A stretch of 64,000 nucleotides of DNA from Nigrospora sphaerica (GCA_018287875.1 JAGVVL010000002.1:6448001-6512000), one strand, 5' to 3'; positions 34,471 to 47,300 are shown, counted from the stretch's first letter. Notes: a model not told the origin generated them from the sequence alone. Translations and numbers: made by a program.

Positions 34471-34767
34471 GACGCCGACCAATGGCGTTGATAACGAGAA
34501 ACCATCTTCATCAATGGGCGCCCGCCGTCTGTCCCATCAAAGATAGATTAGAACCTAACGCAAAGTAATGTGAATCGCTTTACCTCCCTGTGCGGGTGGT
34601 TCAGTTCCACTACTACCGTCCCGAAAGCATCCCTACATCGCCCGCAACTGGCCACGCAGTTGGGGAAAGCCCTACGTAGCCTGACGATGGAGGAGATACG
34701 TTCTTCTTCCTCACGTGCAAACGCCCCGAACGCCTAGCCGTACGCCCACCATGCCAATTGCGACCGA

Positions 34768-36158
34768 CTACGCGTCATCCCCCAGCTCCTCCACCTGGGG
34801 CGGCGCGTAAGCTGCTCTCTGATGTGCTGCAGACGTCTGGACCTGCGTGGTCGAGCCCGTCGTGGTCGCCGAGGGGGGCGCCGCATGGCCGGTGGAACCA
34901 GCGAAACTGGCAGCTTGCTCGGCACTAACCGTCTTGCTCGACTTCTTCTTCTTCTTCTGTTTGGTCGTCTTTGGCCGTGTCAGCGTCTCTCTGTCGCGTG
35001 TTAGGGGCTCATGTTGTGCCTACCTCGTGCCAGCCCCAAACGGGCCGGAAGCTGTCCATGAAGGAAACGTCTTCCCAGAGGTTGGGGAACAGCCACAAAC
35101 CAGGCGGTGTGACGAAGTACGTAAGGCAGAAAAGAATGACACGGAAGATGGCCATGGCAAAGAACAGTCCCAGCAGCATGAGGAAACCCCAGCTGAGGTA
35201 GTACACGCCCTGGCGGAGAACCAGAGGCCACAGCGGGTAGAGGACCAGGGTGAAGATCACGACCAGCGCCAGGGCGGCGTAGATCTTGGTCATGACCTGG
35301 CTGCCTTCGTAGAACCAGATGTAGTACATGTCGTCCTGGGCCTCCTGCTGCTGCTCGATCTTAACGGTCCAGAGGCCTTTGACACGCTTGCCCTTCTTGG
35401 GCGGGTGGTCGTGGCCTTCATGGGGATCGGCCTTGCTGACGCGCAGGGCCAGCATCGACATGGGCAACAGCTTGAAGGCGTTCTCGAGACTGGCGCGGTC
35501 GGTGATTTCGGGCAGGGCCGGGTTCTTCTTGCGGGCCTTTTCGTAGGCCGGCGTCTGCAGAGCTCGGAGGGCGCGCTTGACTGTGGCGGGTTCGTGAGCA
35601 CGGGTGGAAGCCTTCGCCTACGATGGCCACGTCGGACGACTTACCCTTGAACATGTCTTTGCGCTGGCCGTTGAAGATGCACGTCCGCGGCTTCAAAGGC
35701 TGATTGCGCAAGAAGTTGGCCATGGCGATGGCCACGGGGTTGGGCGGACCGGGCTGGATGGGCTGCGGCTGTCCCTGCTGCGGCTGTCCCGGCCTAGGGC
35801 CGCCTTGCTGGGCCTGGGCCTGGGCTTGCGCTCGCTGCATGGCTTCCATCTGCGCCTGGCGCTGCTGCTGGATGTGCTGGAGGAATTCGGGGATGGACAT
35901 GCCCGCCCTCTCGGCATCCTCGGCCAGCTTGCGCTTCATCATCTCAATTTGCTCGGGAGTGGGCTGCACCCCGGGCGGGAATTGGAACGTGATAGTGCCA
36001 GGCTGTCCTGGTTGAGGGCCTTGGCCCTGGCCCTGTTGCTGAGGCGGCTGCTGCTGCTCCTGCTGCTGGGGAGGCTGCTGCTGCTCCTGCTGGAGAGGCT
36101 GCTGCTGCTGCTCCTGCTGCGGCGGCGGCGCCTGCTGTGATTGCTCTTCGTCCGCCAT
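34768..36158 (-). CDS. sec62: Sec62, post-translational ER translocation subunit
   Basis: Membrane subunit of the Sec62/Sec63 complex, which feeds finished proteins to the Sec61 channel in the ER. Exons are 36158-35645, 35580-35024 and 34986-34768, about 429 residues. After a Gln/Pro-rich N-terminal part come the conserved MANFLRNQPLKPRTCIFNG and VKRALRALQTP blocks and two membrane segments (around ALALVVIFTLVLYPLW and SWGFLMLLGLFFAMAIF). Then follow TYFVTPPGLWLFPNLWEDV and a lysine-rich cytosolic tail (KQKKKKSSK) ending VEELGDDA. The last acceptor at 34987 is chosen because it gives WGWHETLTRPK and the lysine tail; a nearby acceptor would give an acidic ending and an early stop. An in-frame GTG lies five codons before the ATG. 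Confidence 0.92.
35990..36135 (-). repeat. Imperfect CAG-rich coding repeat in sec62
   Basis: Encodes three near-repeats of a Gln-rich unit such as QQQEQQQPP and then QGQGQGPQPGQPG, near the N terminus of Sec62. On the + strand it appears as CTGCTG/CTCCTG runs. Confidence 0.7.
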
Positions 36159-36993
36159 GATGAATCGGGGCACTTTAATGATTCGTTACCTGGTGGCAAA
36201 GTCAAGCAGCAACGAATGCGCGTGCTGGTGCCGAGGTCGACGTTGGGGGTGGGAGGTAGCGCAGGGGAAAAACGTCTGGACGTGAATCTGCGCCGTGTCC
36301 AAAGAGGCCTTATGTATCGACTTTAGCTTACTTCTATTGAGCACCATGCGCAATGACAGTTGGTGGTTGTGTACGGAGTACCTGGAGAGGACACGCAGCG
36401 CGTTTGGCTCACCTAAATCAAGGGCCAAAAAGAGGTACCGGCGGGTTACTACTTTTCGGAGGAGCCTGGGCACCCAGCCACTTTTCCCGCCCCGCCACAC
36501 ATACTAGGTAACCCGCAGCTCCAAGAGGTACTTAGGTAAGAAATACGTAGGGAGGAGGGATAGCTCTACGTGGGGCTTACATAAATGCTCACCAGAAGCC
36601 GCACCCGTGAAAGTCGCGTCCAGCAAATGGACGTCAAATATGCACTCGTCTGTCCTGATGGACGTTTCTCATATTGAGGCCCGGACAACCTGGCACGTAC
36701 TCACTCGGTCCTCATGTGCCCGCGATATGTCAAGGCAATCTGGCCAGACAGCTTTGTGTAGAAGAAGATGAGGGCATTTTGTATATGAAGCTGTTGTGGT
36801 TGGCTGTCGAGGGCGACGCCTGGGCTTGTATACTTAACTATGGGCATGGTAGAAAAGACCGGGGTGCAGGACGGCTGCACATGACCTGAAGGAAGAACCC
36901 AGTTCTTCCTCCCTGTTTGTCTCGGTTTCCTATGGGGATGCCGAGATGGCTGCCAGAGTTTCATGTGCCACGTGCCTGCGAGACACATCGCTG

Positions 36994-37034
<41 letters not shown>

Positions 37035-39054
37035 ATCCAAACATCTCATCTGCCCATACGGACACTCAGACATGCAGCATCATGCGGGGCCGGCAAGACC
37101 GATCCTAATGTCACCATCCCCGGCGAGGTACGCATGTCGAGCGAAAGAGCGGCATAGGAAGCGAAGGAAAAAGGAAAGAAAAAAAGACCTAGAGGTAATA
37201 AGGAGCTGTCAGTCTCTTGTCGCCTAAGGTAGGTAGGTAATGCACGTCAGAGGCGGTTAGCGCTGGCTGGCCGGTTCTGCGAGTCCTATAATGTTAGTAG
37301 ATGGAGCTGGAGGCCTGTTCGGCCGGCCATATGGGGCTTCCACTACCACTACGTGCCGCTCTCTCGCTGCCCTACCAATAAGTGGCCACAAGGTTGGACC
37401 ATACCACACACACAAGTTGCAAGGTTCTGCGGGAGCGTTTCAGCCTTGGAGAAACAGGCCCGAGTCGTTGGCTTGCTTCCTCAGGCCGCGCGCAAATTTG
37501 ATATTGACATGGCTCCTTTCAATCTTGCACAAGTTTCATTTTGGCCTCGCTTTCGATCCAGCGCGCCAACGTCGGAATCTGCCTTGTGGCGACGCCCTCG
37601 CCGCCCCCGACACCCTTCCCTCCTGCAAACATCAGCGTGCATGTGTGCGCCGGTGGGCGCGCAGCCGGTTCGCCTTGATCGCCGAAAGCGTGATGGAGAA
37701 CAGGGAGCCCCTCTTTTGGAGCACCTATCGCAATGTCGGGTTCTGAGACACATGATGGCACTGTCGTCAAGAAACTTGGTGTCCTTCCGCCATTGTGAAC
37801 TAAAAACGCTCGCTCTGGAGGCGGGCCCTGCCACCTACAGCCTCCGCCCCGATGACGTGCCCGGATATTATTAGAAGCTTCCCTCGAAACGGGGAGCCCC
37901 CATACGACGACGAGTGTGGTCCACCGAGGCCCGACAGGCAGGCTTCCAGAGGAGGAGCTGAGGAGCTGAGGCAGAGGTAGAGGTAGGTAGCAGGCGCGAC
38001 GGGCGACTCATCCTCTTTTGTTGCTCGGCTGCTCACAAGCTTCGGCGCGGCGACACATTACCCTAGAATGACAGCCGTGGTGTCTCATGGGGCAGCTCCT
38101 GAGCTCGAGTTATCCGCAGGGCCTCTAGGGCTGTCCCGTCCTCCTCGGGCTCCTGTGGGTGGTACCACTGCTGACCTACGGGGACGAAGATGGGTTACGC
38201 GCAACGTTACTGCGCGCGGCCGGCCCTGCATTCCTTCAGCGGCGGTGGGACAAGCTCAGCATCCCGCGTGCTTGCGCCTCCCACATGGCATCCATCCCAT
38301 CCCCCCCCATGGCGTGGAGGCTGCACGCGCTGTCCAGTCAAATGGCCGGCGGCCGGACCAAGACGAGAAACAAGGCCCCCCTCCCTAAGGCTCCCTCGGC
38401 CCCTCCTTCTCCCAGGACGAGGAGGCCCTACGGCCACTCGTAGTGACCAATCTGCATGCATCGCACACGAGACACACCATCCGGGGCATTGTGGCAAGCG
38501 GCCGCTACGGTGGGCGACCAAGTGCTCCAAGAGGGAAACGGTCCAAGACATTGACTCGCTGTACGGCCTCGACGACTCAGTCATCTTACACGCCCGGTGG
38601 GTCGGCGTATGGCAGAGGCTCCTCCCAGCCCAGCCTCTAACCGCCGTAGTTGGAAGGCCGACAGCCTATCAAATCCGCCGGCACACCTACTGTCGAGCAA
38701 CCACCAGAACGCTTTTCCCCCGTCCCAAGATGGACGTCAGGCCCCCCCCTCCAGAATGGAAGTCGGCGCCCGCTGAGCCTAATAAAGTACGGGCATACCC
38801 CAGGTACACCCAGCTAATATGTAACAGCCCGAATGTAGGCTGTGCGAGGCAATCTCATTCCTGCCCGTTGCATAAAGACGTTCCCGGCGCCCGTTGGTTG
38901 GCTTTGCGTCGCGTGCCAGCCCTCTCCCGCACTTTTTGTTTGGTCGCTTTCTTTGTTTCTCGCCCTGTTGCTTCGACATACATCAACTAATCCGCTGGCC
39001 GTTCGTTTGTCATTGTGTTTCCGGCTTGCTGGTTCTCGTCATGATTCCTGCGAT
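36159..39054. other. 2.9 kb spacer between sec62 and the gene at 39055
   Basis: No supportable gene; frames up to about 266 codons on the + strand have biased, repeat-like composition. It holds the (TC)n tract at 36,996-37,032, TAGGTA motifs near 36,505-36,535 and 37,230, and the uORF at 39,041. Confidence 0.5.
36996..37032 (+). repeat. (TC)n microsatellite, 37 bases
   Basis: Uninterrupted TC dinucleotide tract in the spacer between sec62 and the gene at 39055. Useful as a marker; no function inferred. Confidence 0.95.
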
Positions 39055-39058
39055 ATGA
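39041..39058 (+). promoter_or_regulatory. Short upstream ORF overlapping the start codon at 39055
   Basis: A five-codon uORF (M-I-P-A-I-stop). Its TGA stop (39056-39058) overlaps the main ATG (39055-39057) in an ATGA junction. Such overlaps can allow termination-reinitiation or repress the main frame. Whether the transcript starts upstream of it is unknown. Confidence 0.5.
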
Positions 39059-40657
39059 AATTACTCAGCGGAATGTTGTCCGGAGCATCTGAATGCCTGT
39101 CTCGTTCCTTCTCGTCCTGTGCCGACTCGTGGGACGAGAGGCCCCGCCATCGCGGTAAGCCCACCTTCGAGTCCTCTTACACCATCGCCGGCCACTCTCG
39201 GCCGAGATACCGCGAACAGGGACCTGACTATGCATACAGGCTCGGAAAAGACGTTTGTCGTTTTGAAAGAACCCTCTTTTGTTCCGCCGCCAGCCTACGA
39301 GGCCGTCCGTCCCGGGCAGGCCCCGTCGGCATCACGGGAGCTGGCTCCGAAAAAGTGGTACGGGTCCGGCCGGAAAGGCAGCCTCTCCGTGAGAAGGCGC
39401 CTGTTACCGCGTCCGTCCACATCTTCTTCGTCGCGCCGGCCGCAGATATCCGGCCCCTCTGATTTTCGTCATGTCGGCTCAGGGGCTATTCAGTTCTCCG
39501 ATTATGAGCAGCCGCCGCCGCCGCCGCCAGTACCCCGGCTGCCGCCATCGGCCCCGCCGCACTCACAACCGGCCGAGCCGCAGGCGAGACAGCGGCGGCC
39601 ACGCTCTTTTCGCCCCCTCGAACTCAGCATATACCTGCCGCACAACCGAATATCATCATTGCTGCCTCATTTCGAATACATCAGCCCGCCCGTCACACCG
39701 CCCAATCGCCTGTTGTCCCACGACGGCCACAGCGACGGCAACCAGACCATGTCCCACTCGCGCAGCGTTTCCTCGCTGTCGTTTCATATTCCGAGGAAGC
39801 CATGCAACACGGGGTCCGTCTTTGACTCTCCTGGCTCCGACGTCATCACGCGTCCCTCGCCGGCACGAGTGAGGGCGGAACCGGCGCCCCTTCCAGGGGC
39901 GCCGGCGATGGACGACCTCATTGAGAGAGTGGCGACGGCCATGCTGGAAAGGGACGAGTTGCAGGGGCGAATCGAGAACGCCATCGAGCGGCAGAGCGTC
40001 TACTGCGATAGTAGACCGTCGAGTGCGGCCGGCAGGCGCCCGTCCCCCACTCGCTCTGCGCGGTCTCATAATACGGCATTCAAGATGGAACCCATGCCCG
40101 ACATCCCCGCCTTGCCCCCGAACGCGCCGTCATTTAGCCAGCGCCTAAGCTCGGACCGCCCACCGGCGGCACGACCTAATCCTCTGGCCCAGAATCCGTA
40201 TCGTCCATCACAGTCGGATGGATTCACCGCATCGGACTCGGAGGCATCCTTGCCAGAGACCGGTGCCTCAGGACGGGCGCCGCCACCGCCTTTACCCCTG
40301 AAGCTTCGCCCTCCTCTGCGGAAGAAGAAGTCATTCTCGCGGGTATCCTCTTGGCTCGGATTGCCCGCAGAACAGCTACGCCACAACAGCCTGAGAAATC
40401 TCGAGAGAGTTACCAATCGGCCCATGCCCACTCATATCAACGACGGATTCTACGAAGTGGCCGACACGGCCCGGCCGAGACGGAGTAATGACTCAGACGA
40501 CAGCGTGAGCGGCTGGAGCGAAGAGGATATAGAAAAGGAAACGCTTCCGACAAGTTGCAGCCCAAGCAACAGCATCTCGGCCAAGGCTATCAGCCCGCCT
40601 CCGCCCGTCTTTGGCGGCGGGCCCTACCGAGCGAGCATCGTCGGGGTTGCTTTCTAA
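39055..40657 (+). CDS. Fungal protein of unknown function, Pro/Ser-rich
   Basis: Two exons, 39055-39154 and 39240-40657, about 505 residues; the intron has GTAAGC and a CTGACTATGCATACAG end. I do not recognise a named domain. The chain begins MKLLSGMLSGASECLSRSF and is largely disordered, with proline runs (EQPPPPPPVPRLPP). More ordered pieces are LELSIYLPHNRISSLLPHF, a probable helix DLIERVATAMLERDELQGRI, and RKKKSFSRVSSWLGLPAEQL. The end GPYRASIVGVAF is hydrophobic. Composition and the well-formed intron make it a real gene. A cytoskeletal or signalling scaffold would fit such a protein, but that is only a guess. The start is taken at the ATG overlapped by the uORF. Confidence 0.75.
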
Positions 40658-42167
40658 CCCAATCAAATCTTGTTCGTCGATACCTCTGTACTAGTAATTT
40701 GCATTGATGATACCACGGGCTCAGCGGGATTTGCGGATAGACGTTAGGACACGGGCTGGAAAGGAGGCGGAAAAGGAATTTCGTTACCGGCCTGGCTGGC
40801 CACGCATTAGCTAATTGGTCTGTCTTATGGGTAGTGGGACACTTCTGGAAGCGGGACATGGTATCATTCTCAAAGGGACGACACCTTTACCTTTAATTGA
40901 CGAAGCAGCCGGGCAAGCTCTCGGCATGGTGCTCTTTACCATCCCGTCAAGGATAGCAAATTTGAGTAACGTGCACGTATGCGGTGGTTGTTTCGTATCT
41001 TGTAGCGACGGGTTTTGCTCTGATGTGATACAAAGCATGGGTCAGCGGCGTACGGCAGGTTCTGTACGACCCAGGGCAGAGTCAACTTCAGACGACCGTG
41101 CTCGGAGAACACGGATGACCACGGTGCAAGCTCTGTGTATATTCGAATCCCGGTCGGACCAAGGTGTATATATATATAGGTTGCGGAAGCGCAAGGAAAT
41201 CTTGGCTCGAGGGAGGAAACGCCATCACAGTCAGTACGCCCCGAGTACTACAAGAGATCCATTTGCCCATATACATAACTTACGGCCACTTCGGCAGTTG
41301 CTGCGAGCCGAAACGCGTGGAGATGGAATATGGTACTCGATAATATTAGGAACGCCATGGCTCGCTCGTTGGGCGAGGCTGAACCTTGTGGTATGCCAGC
41401 GGAACTAGGTACTTCGTCAACGGGGAGTCGTGTCATTATGGTGGCGATTATGACCCTCTAGTACTGTCTCTTTCTACTTTATGCCAGGTACCTCCTACCT
41501 TGTATTATTTGAATAGGTAGTAGAGCCCCCCGTTACGTGCTGTGTAAGGCAGTTGATGCCCTGTAAGGGATTCGGCGATCAGGGTTTGTCTGGGGCCCAC
41601 TCGCTTCCGAGATCTGTCCATGGATCAATGTTGATCTGCGCGCGATGCGACAGGTACATACAAGACCTTAATAGCCCTCCCTCCCGGTGGTGGTGGTAGT
41701 AGCAGGAGTAGCAGCAGCACCGGCAGCACCAGCAATGGTACTCAATATCAACCCAGCTGGCGCAAGCGTGCGCGCGTGTGTGCGCATAGGCACCCAACGC
41801 GGAATGATCAACCCTCTGCCGAAACGAGGGCGCCCAATCATGAAGCGGCACGGCGCCTTCAGCACCCCTGGCGGAAGTCGGTTCCGTAGGTTCAATGTTT
41901 CAGCGTGAACGTCAGTTCCCCCAACCCGGGAGCCCCAGCAAAACTAAGTCGCCTACCTCGCCGCTGCACTGTACGCATATCTCATGTCCGCAATTCTACC
42001 GTGAAAGCGACCCCGGATCCTTTCCTCCCTCTTCGCCTCGCCAAGCTTTCCGAACGCCCCAATCCCGCCCTCTCGACGACAGCACGACATCACACTGCGT
42101 ACAAGCGCAGCAGCAGTAACAGCAACAGCAGCCGCAACGGGGGGAAATCACCGCAACAAGCGCCGCG
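40658..42167. other. Spacer before got1
   Basis: No gene seen. It contains TAGGTA/TACCTA motifs near 41,405-41,515 and a GGT/AGC-rich imperfect repeat near 41,690-41,735. It should hold the got1 promoter. Confidence 0.5.
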
Positions 42168-42957
42168 ATGCCGACCATGTGGCTGACGGACGCCCAAAGT
42201 ATGTTGCACGCATCGCAAGGGGAATGGATCCCCTTGCCATTGATATCTTGAGCCCGAACTGACATGTAGCACAGAGATAGGAGTTGCCTTCTGCTCCGGC
42301 GGTAAGCGGCACCCGCGCCTTCGCGCTCCCGCGCCCCCCCGTTGCCCTTTGGACGGGCGGGCCGCCGTTGGCCTTGTCCCCCTGGGTCCCATTGGCTGAC
42401 GCGGTGCTCCTAGGCGGTTTCTTCCTCATCGGAGGAGTCATGCTCTTCTTTGACCGGGCCATGTGAGTCGCGTCGGTGGGCTGCTTTACGCGTCGGGGGA
42501 GTCGCATCGGGACCAGAATGGCGAGTGCTGACCGCTCCTTGATCCAACAGGCTCGCGATGGGCAACGTAAGCCTCCCGCACCCTCCTTCTTTTCCTCCGC
42601 CGCAGCGGCGGCGCTGCGACGCTCCCTGATTTCTAACCACGCGCCGCCCCGCGCCGCCAGATTCTCTTCCTCATCGGCCTCACCATCATCATCGGCCCGC
42701 AAAAAACGCTCCTCTTCTTCGCGCGGAAACAAAAGGCCAAGGGCACGGCGGCCTTCTTCGGCGGCCTGGCTCTCATCCTCCTGCGGTGGCCGCTTATCGG
42801 CTTCTGCGTCGAGCTTTACGGTATCATGGTTCTCTTCGGCGACTTCCTGGGCACGATAGCGGGCTTTGCGAGGAATGCCCCCGTCGTCGGCCCGTATATT
42901 GGCATGCTCGTCGACCGCTCCGGTTTGGGCCGGCGCAATGCCGAGTTGCCCGTATAA
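42168..42957 (+). CDS. got1: Got1, Golgi/ER vesicle transport membrane protein
   Basis: Small four-span membrane protein acting in ER-Golgi traffic, where it influences COPII vesicles and fusion. Five exons: 42168-42198, 42275-42301, 42414-42462, 42551-42566 and 42661-42957, giving 139 residues, the family length. The read-out is MPTMWLTDAQKIGVAFCSGG, FFLIGGVMLFFDRAM, LAMGNILFLIGLTIIIGPQK, FFGGLALILLRWPLIGF and VELYGIMVLFGDFLGTIAGF. Two exons are very small (27 and 16 bases), so only the last exon looks like an ordinary open frame. A second in-frame ATG at 42177 would give the start MWLTD, as in the yeast protein. It is convergent with profilin. Confidence 0.92.
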
Positions 42958-43565
42958 GAGGAGGGATTTATCCGGGGCTCCAACGTACGATGTGATGCGC
43001 TTCAACCGAAGGACCGCCCCTGTTGAGTTCGAATGACGGGGCCGTAACGAACCATCCACTAGTGCCGCGCCGCTGTGTGATCCAACTGGGGCGTTCTGGT
43101 GCTCCCTAAGCCGCCAAGGCGAATAATGCTGTACGATGAAAATGTCTTAAGAGTAGGACCGGAGTTGGATAGACGGGGACGGGTATACCCATGAAGCAAA
43201 GCGAACGGCACTATGTAATTCACACAAGATTAAAAGACCTCAAGGCGTGCCACTCCATGTTAACAAAGCTTGCCCCTCCGGCCTGTAATCTGAGGGGGTT
43301 ATTATCAATTGCTATGTCCAGAATCCCGATTTGGGGAAGCCCGTGTCTCAAACAAGCGAGCCATCTTAGCTGACTGGTGGACCGGTTTCTGGCCAAAGGA
43401 GGAGAGCCTCCCGAGGCTTCCTTCACCTTTCCCCCCCATGCCGGGGTCAGTGGCAAACACCATAGTCTTCCCCCGGTGCCAAATGTCGATGCGGCAGCCC
43501 TCGTACCGCCCGCCACAACAGTATCGAGACATTTGCGTGCCATCCAGCCACGTCATCGTCGCGCT
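42958..43565. other. Convergent spacer of got1 and profilin
   Basis: Nothing gene-like; holds both 3' ends. Confidence 0.6.
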
Positions 43566-44368
43566 TTAGTAGCCGGTCTTGACGAGGTAGTCGGCAAGGG
43601 CCTCGACAGTCTGGGCGGCGTTTCCGGCCTGGACGCCCTCGCCGTAGTGGCCAATCAGGACGGCCTGCTTTGTCTTGACGGCGATGATACCAGTTCGGCC
43701 CTGTTTAATCGCATGCATACATCAGTACCCAGTTTGTTTTCCGGCCCTCGGCGCATGTCAGAAAGTATCAACCCACCTGTCGGCAGTACAGACTCCGCTC
43801 CTCAATTCTTGTCACCACAAATCGCTCGCCACCCACGTGGACACCCTCGGCGTGGGCCTTGTCAACGGCATCGCCTTTGCCCTCGAGGATGGCGACGATG
43901 TTCTTCATCTCCTCGGGTTTGACCTAGCAGGTTTCTTCGTCAGCCGGCTGCTGCCGCATTCCGCCCACGATCCATGGTTGATGAGGGGCGATGGGGGAGG
44001 GGGAGGAAGCCCTAGGGGGCGGTAGAGGGGTGTGGTACCGTGAAGCCGGCGGAGGTGGCCCACACACTATCACCGGCCGCGCTGATGATGGTGGCCTTGT
44101 CGATGTGGCCGGTGCCGACCAGGCTGCGAGGGAACAGTATTAGCGGGAGCGCGAGGAGCTGGGAGAACTCGCTGCCGAGCGCGGCCGGCGGCCGATCGCG
44201 CCGTGTTCGTACCTGGTGTCAATGTATGCTGGACACGAGCAGTTAGCCCCCGTAATGACCCGGACGGCGACGATGCGCGAGGAGGGAGGCGGCGGGATGG
44301 GATGGGAGGGGAGGGGAGAGGGTGGCTTCAGTCTGTGCCGGGCGGCGTTCCTTACCTTGCCAAGACAT
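43566..44368 (-). CDS. Profilin
   Basis: Actin-monomer and poly-proline binding protein that feeds actin to formins at the hyphal tip. Five exons: 44368-44356, 44228-44213, 44123-44039, 43923-43777 and 43700-43566, giving 131 residues, close to other fungal profilins. The join of the first two tiny exons (13 and 16 bases) gives MSWQAYIDTSLVGTGHIDKA, the classic profilin start. The rest follows the fold: IISAAGDSVWATSAGF, VKPEEMKNIVAILEGKGDAV, GERFVVTRIEERSLYCRQ, GRTGIIAVKTKQAVLIGHY and the helix TVEALADYLVKTGY. All introns have GT-AG ends. Confidence 0.95.
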
Positions 44369-47300
44369 GGTGGTTACGGGATGGTTCTGTAGGTCACGAG
44401 AGTGGTGCGAAGGGGAGCGGAAGGGAGGCGTTGAAGATAATCAGGGTCTTGCTCTAGGAAAAGAAAAGATGAATGGAGCGAGGATTTGGTGTGGATGTAG
44501 GCAAGGCGTATGGGACGTGACAAGCAGAGGGTTGGTGTTAGGCGCCGCTTTGTCACCGATGAGTGAGGTCGGGTTGCTCGACGAACACGGAATTTTAGCT
44601 ACTTGCCCCCGGGTAGGAGGGGTAGGTACATGGCATGGATGTACTAATTCCGTATGCCGCCCTGGCTCTCCCAGCGCAAATACCACCACCACTACCACCA
44701 CCACCACCAGACCGACCGACGACCTGGGCCGCCCTTTCATGGAAGAACGACTGCCCGAGAGGTCCCGCAATTAAAGATCCATCCGGGTGACAGCAAAACT
44801 TACCTGGCTGCTCCAAGCGGTGATGGGAGGGCGGCGAGGGCGGGTGCTGAGCAGCTGAGGCCGCCTCCTATTCCGAATGCACACGTCAGATGGGGGGGGA
44901 GAGGGGGAGGGGCCATCAAGCCCTGCTGCCATTGCGTCGGTTTTTCTGTGCTTCTTCCATCCCTCCCCCTCCGTCTCTCAGCTCACCGGGCATTCTCGAT
45001 TAATCAGGACGGCCTCTTCCGCCAGGCTGCAGCTCTGGGTGACCGGTCCTCGGACCTGGGGCGTGGGCGGCGCTTCTGCCCCCCCCTTTCAGATGAACCC
45101 CCCTTCGGGTCATATCGTCATCCAATGGACCTCTCAAACTCGAAAGGCGGGCTGCCTGTCTTCATAGGTCCCGGTGGGCGCCCGAACTACCCCGCCATGG
45201 TGGAACGGATTGGAATTCACGTTTCTCGGTGGGGCTGTTCTGTTGTGTGCACAGGCTTCCATTAGGGGGGGCCAGCACGCTCCATTCTTCTTCCTTTGGT
45301 CTTGACCGCCACTGTTGTTATACTTAAGTATATTCCAGGCGTAGCTGTACCTACCGTTTCTTGTCACCGATCAGCCTGTCATGGGGCGAAAATTAATTCG
45401 GCCTCACGACGGGAGAACCTAGACCGTCCTCGGCATCGTGTGGCGTGGCGGCGTTCTTTTCTTTTTCTTTTTTTTTGTACTCTTTCGCCCAAGCGGCCAG
45501 TCTTCGGGGCTCCAGTACCCCCAGTCTGGGCCTACACCTTTCCGGGAGCTCGACGTGGAATCATATTTCATTGCCTTCTACACGTTGCCATCCGTTTTTG
45601 AACTATGTTTAACCCGCTTAGCTCAGTACATACCTACAAAAAACACCATCGGCCGGCATGTCAGCCCCCCAACACACAGGAACAAACTTCGTCCAGGTCA
45701 CCGGCCACGGCCATCAGACTGAATACTGCATACACGCACTCCGGTGCCTACCAAAGTCACTGTGCCGAGGCCCCCTTCTGACATCACCATGTTATCGCTG
45801 CAAGCGGTGACATGGCCGCGCACGAACGATATTGGTGACCATCCACCTTTCGCTGCCCCGTGACGGGCTGTGTTCGTCCTGAGACCAAAGCGCTTCGCAT
45901 AAAGGGGGAGGCGTCTGGCGAACCCCCAGAGGCGAAAACGAGCCCGGCACTCGTCAGCATTCTGGACTGCCCGTCTCCGATGTGCGTCATGGGGACCACC
46001 CCTATTCCTGCTATTATTGAGCACCACATTACGACGCCGAGCCATGGTTTCCTCGGCGCAGGAAGTGCGAAGAGTTCCCTTCTCTGCCCTTGCACCTTTT
46101 CGTCCGCCGGTCGAGGACTCGGAACAGTGAGTTCGGCTTGAGACTACGCTCACGTCTGAGGGTTGGACGGTCTGCCGATGAGACCAAATACCGGCTCAGG
46201 CGGCCCGGGATATCTCTGGCGGTGCATCTTCTCGAACGAATGCATGGCGGAGATGGCGCGCCACAGCTCCGCTGGAGCGAGGCCTAAGAGGATACGGCAG
46301 GCATAATCACACGCCCAGCACGCCGGATGCTGGAACTTGGGGCTAGGCCGGCCGGCTGTTTCGCTGGCGTCAACGTCCGCTACCTGAGTTCTGGAACTTC
46401 TGCCTCTCGATAATGTTTCGCCTAAAGTGAAAGAGCCGCGGGCCAGTTTCTGTCGCGTTATGAAGGTTCCTAAACCGGTGGCACCCAGCAAAACGGAGGA
46501 TTGGAATGAGCATGAACACGGAGCACTGCAGCGCGGCTCGGTTGCTCCAGTTGCATGACTTTTCCGTCCTCTGATAAGTGTAATGGCCGGGCCTTGAGGA
46601 TGGATATATTCGCGGCTGCGACGGCACCCTGGGCGGCGGGACTTGGCCCGATGGCGTGCCCGGGGCAGCTCTCGCCAGTCATCCACGGCAGTATACGATC
46701 TTTTCCTACCATTCCTGGATGCCCAGGTGAGCACCCACCCTCTCCGGTATGTATGCCCGCGCGGGTCTTCATGCATTTGGGAAGGCGGGATCCATGGGTG
46801 ATGGATGAAGACGCAGTGCGCGTACGACGTCTGGATTTCGAGGGTTGCTTGGCAGTGGGCCCACCAAGTTTGTCGGCGGGCAAGCAATTTGCAATTCTGA
46901 AACCGGCCACTTGGAGTCTTTCCCTCTTCCGGCGGGCTGAAACTACCCTCCAGATCACGCCGAGCCAGAGCGCTTGATAATGGATGGACTACGCCTCTCA
47001 CGAAGTACTTGTCTGGGCGCGTTGTAGCATGAGGAGGGGGAGCTTCGGAATATGCTGCTTCTTGGATTGCAAAGCGTTGTTCATTTTGGGGTGTTTTCCC
47101 TTCCTCGGGGTACAACTGGGCGGCTCGCGGCAGTGCGCCCTGCCAACGCGGGGCCGAAGATCCTTGACATGATTCCAAGCATGAATACCTACGTTGCCTT
47201 AGCTACCCAGTTATGTAGCCACGAAGCATGGATGGATGGATGTGAGCTCGTGAGGGTCGCCCTACATGGGATGGTCGTGAGACATGACACCAGGCACCGG

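Noticed and set aside
38190..38990. 266-codon open frame on the + strand
   Set aside because: Low-complexity Pro/Arg composition, no family signal, overlaps other open frames; treated as spacer before the gene at 39055.
41150..41175. TTCGAATCCCGG, like a tRNA T loop
   Set aside because: No matching stems upstream; a cloverleaf cannot be drawn.
40815..41408. 197-codon open frame on the + strand
   Set aside because: No recognisable domain and no support from neighbours or splice sites.
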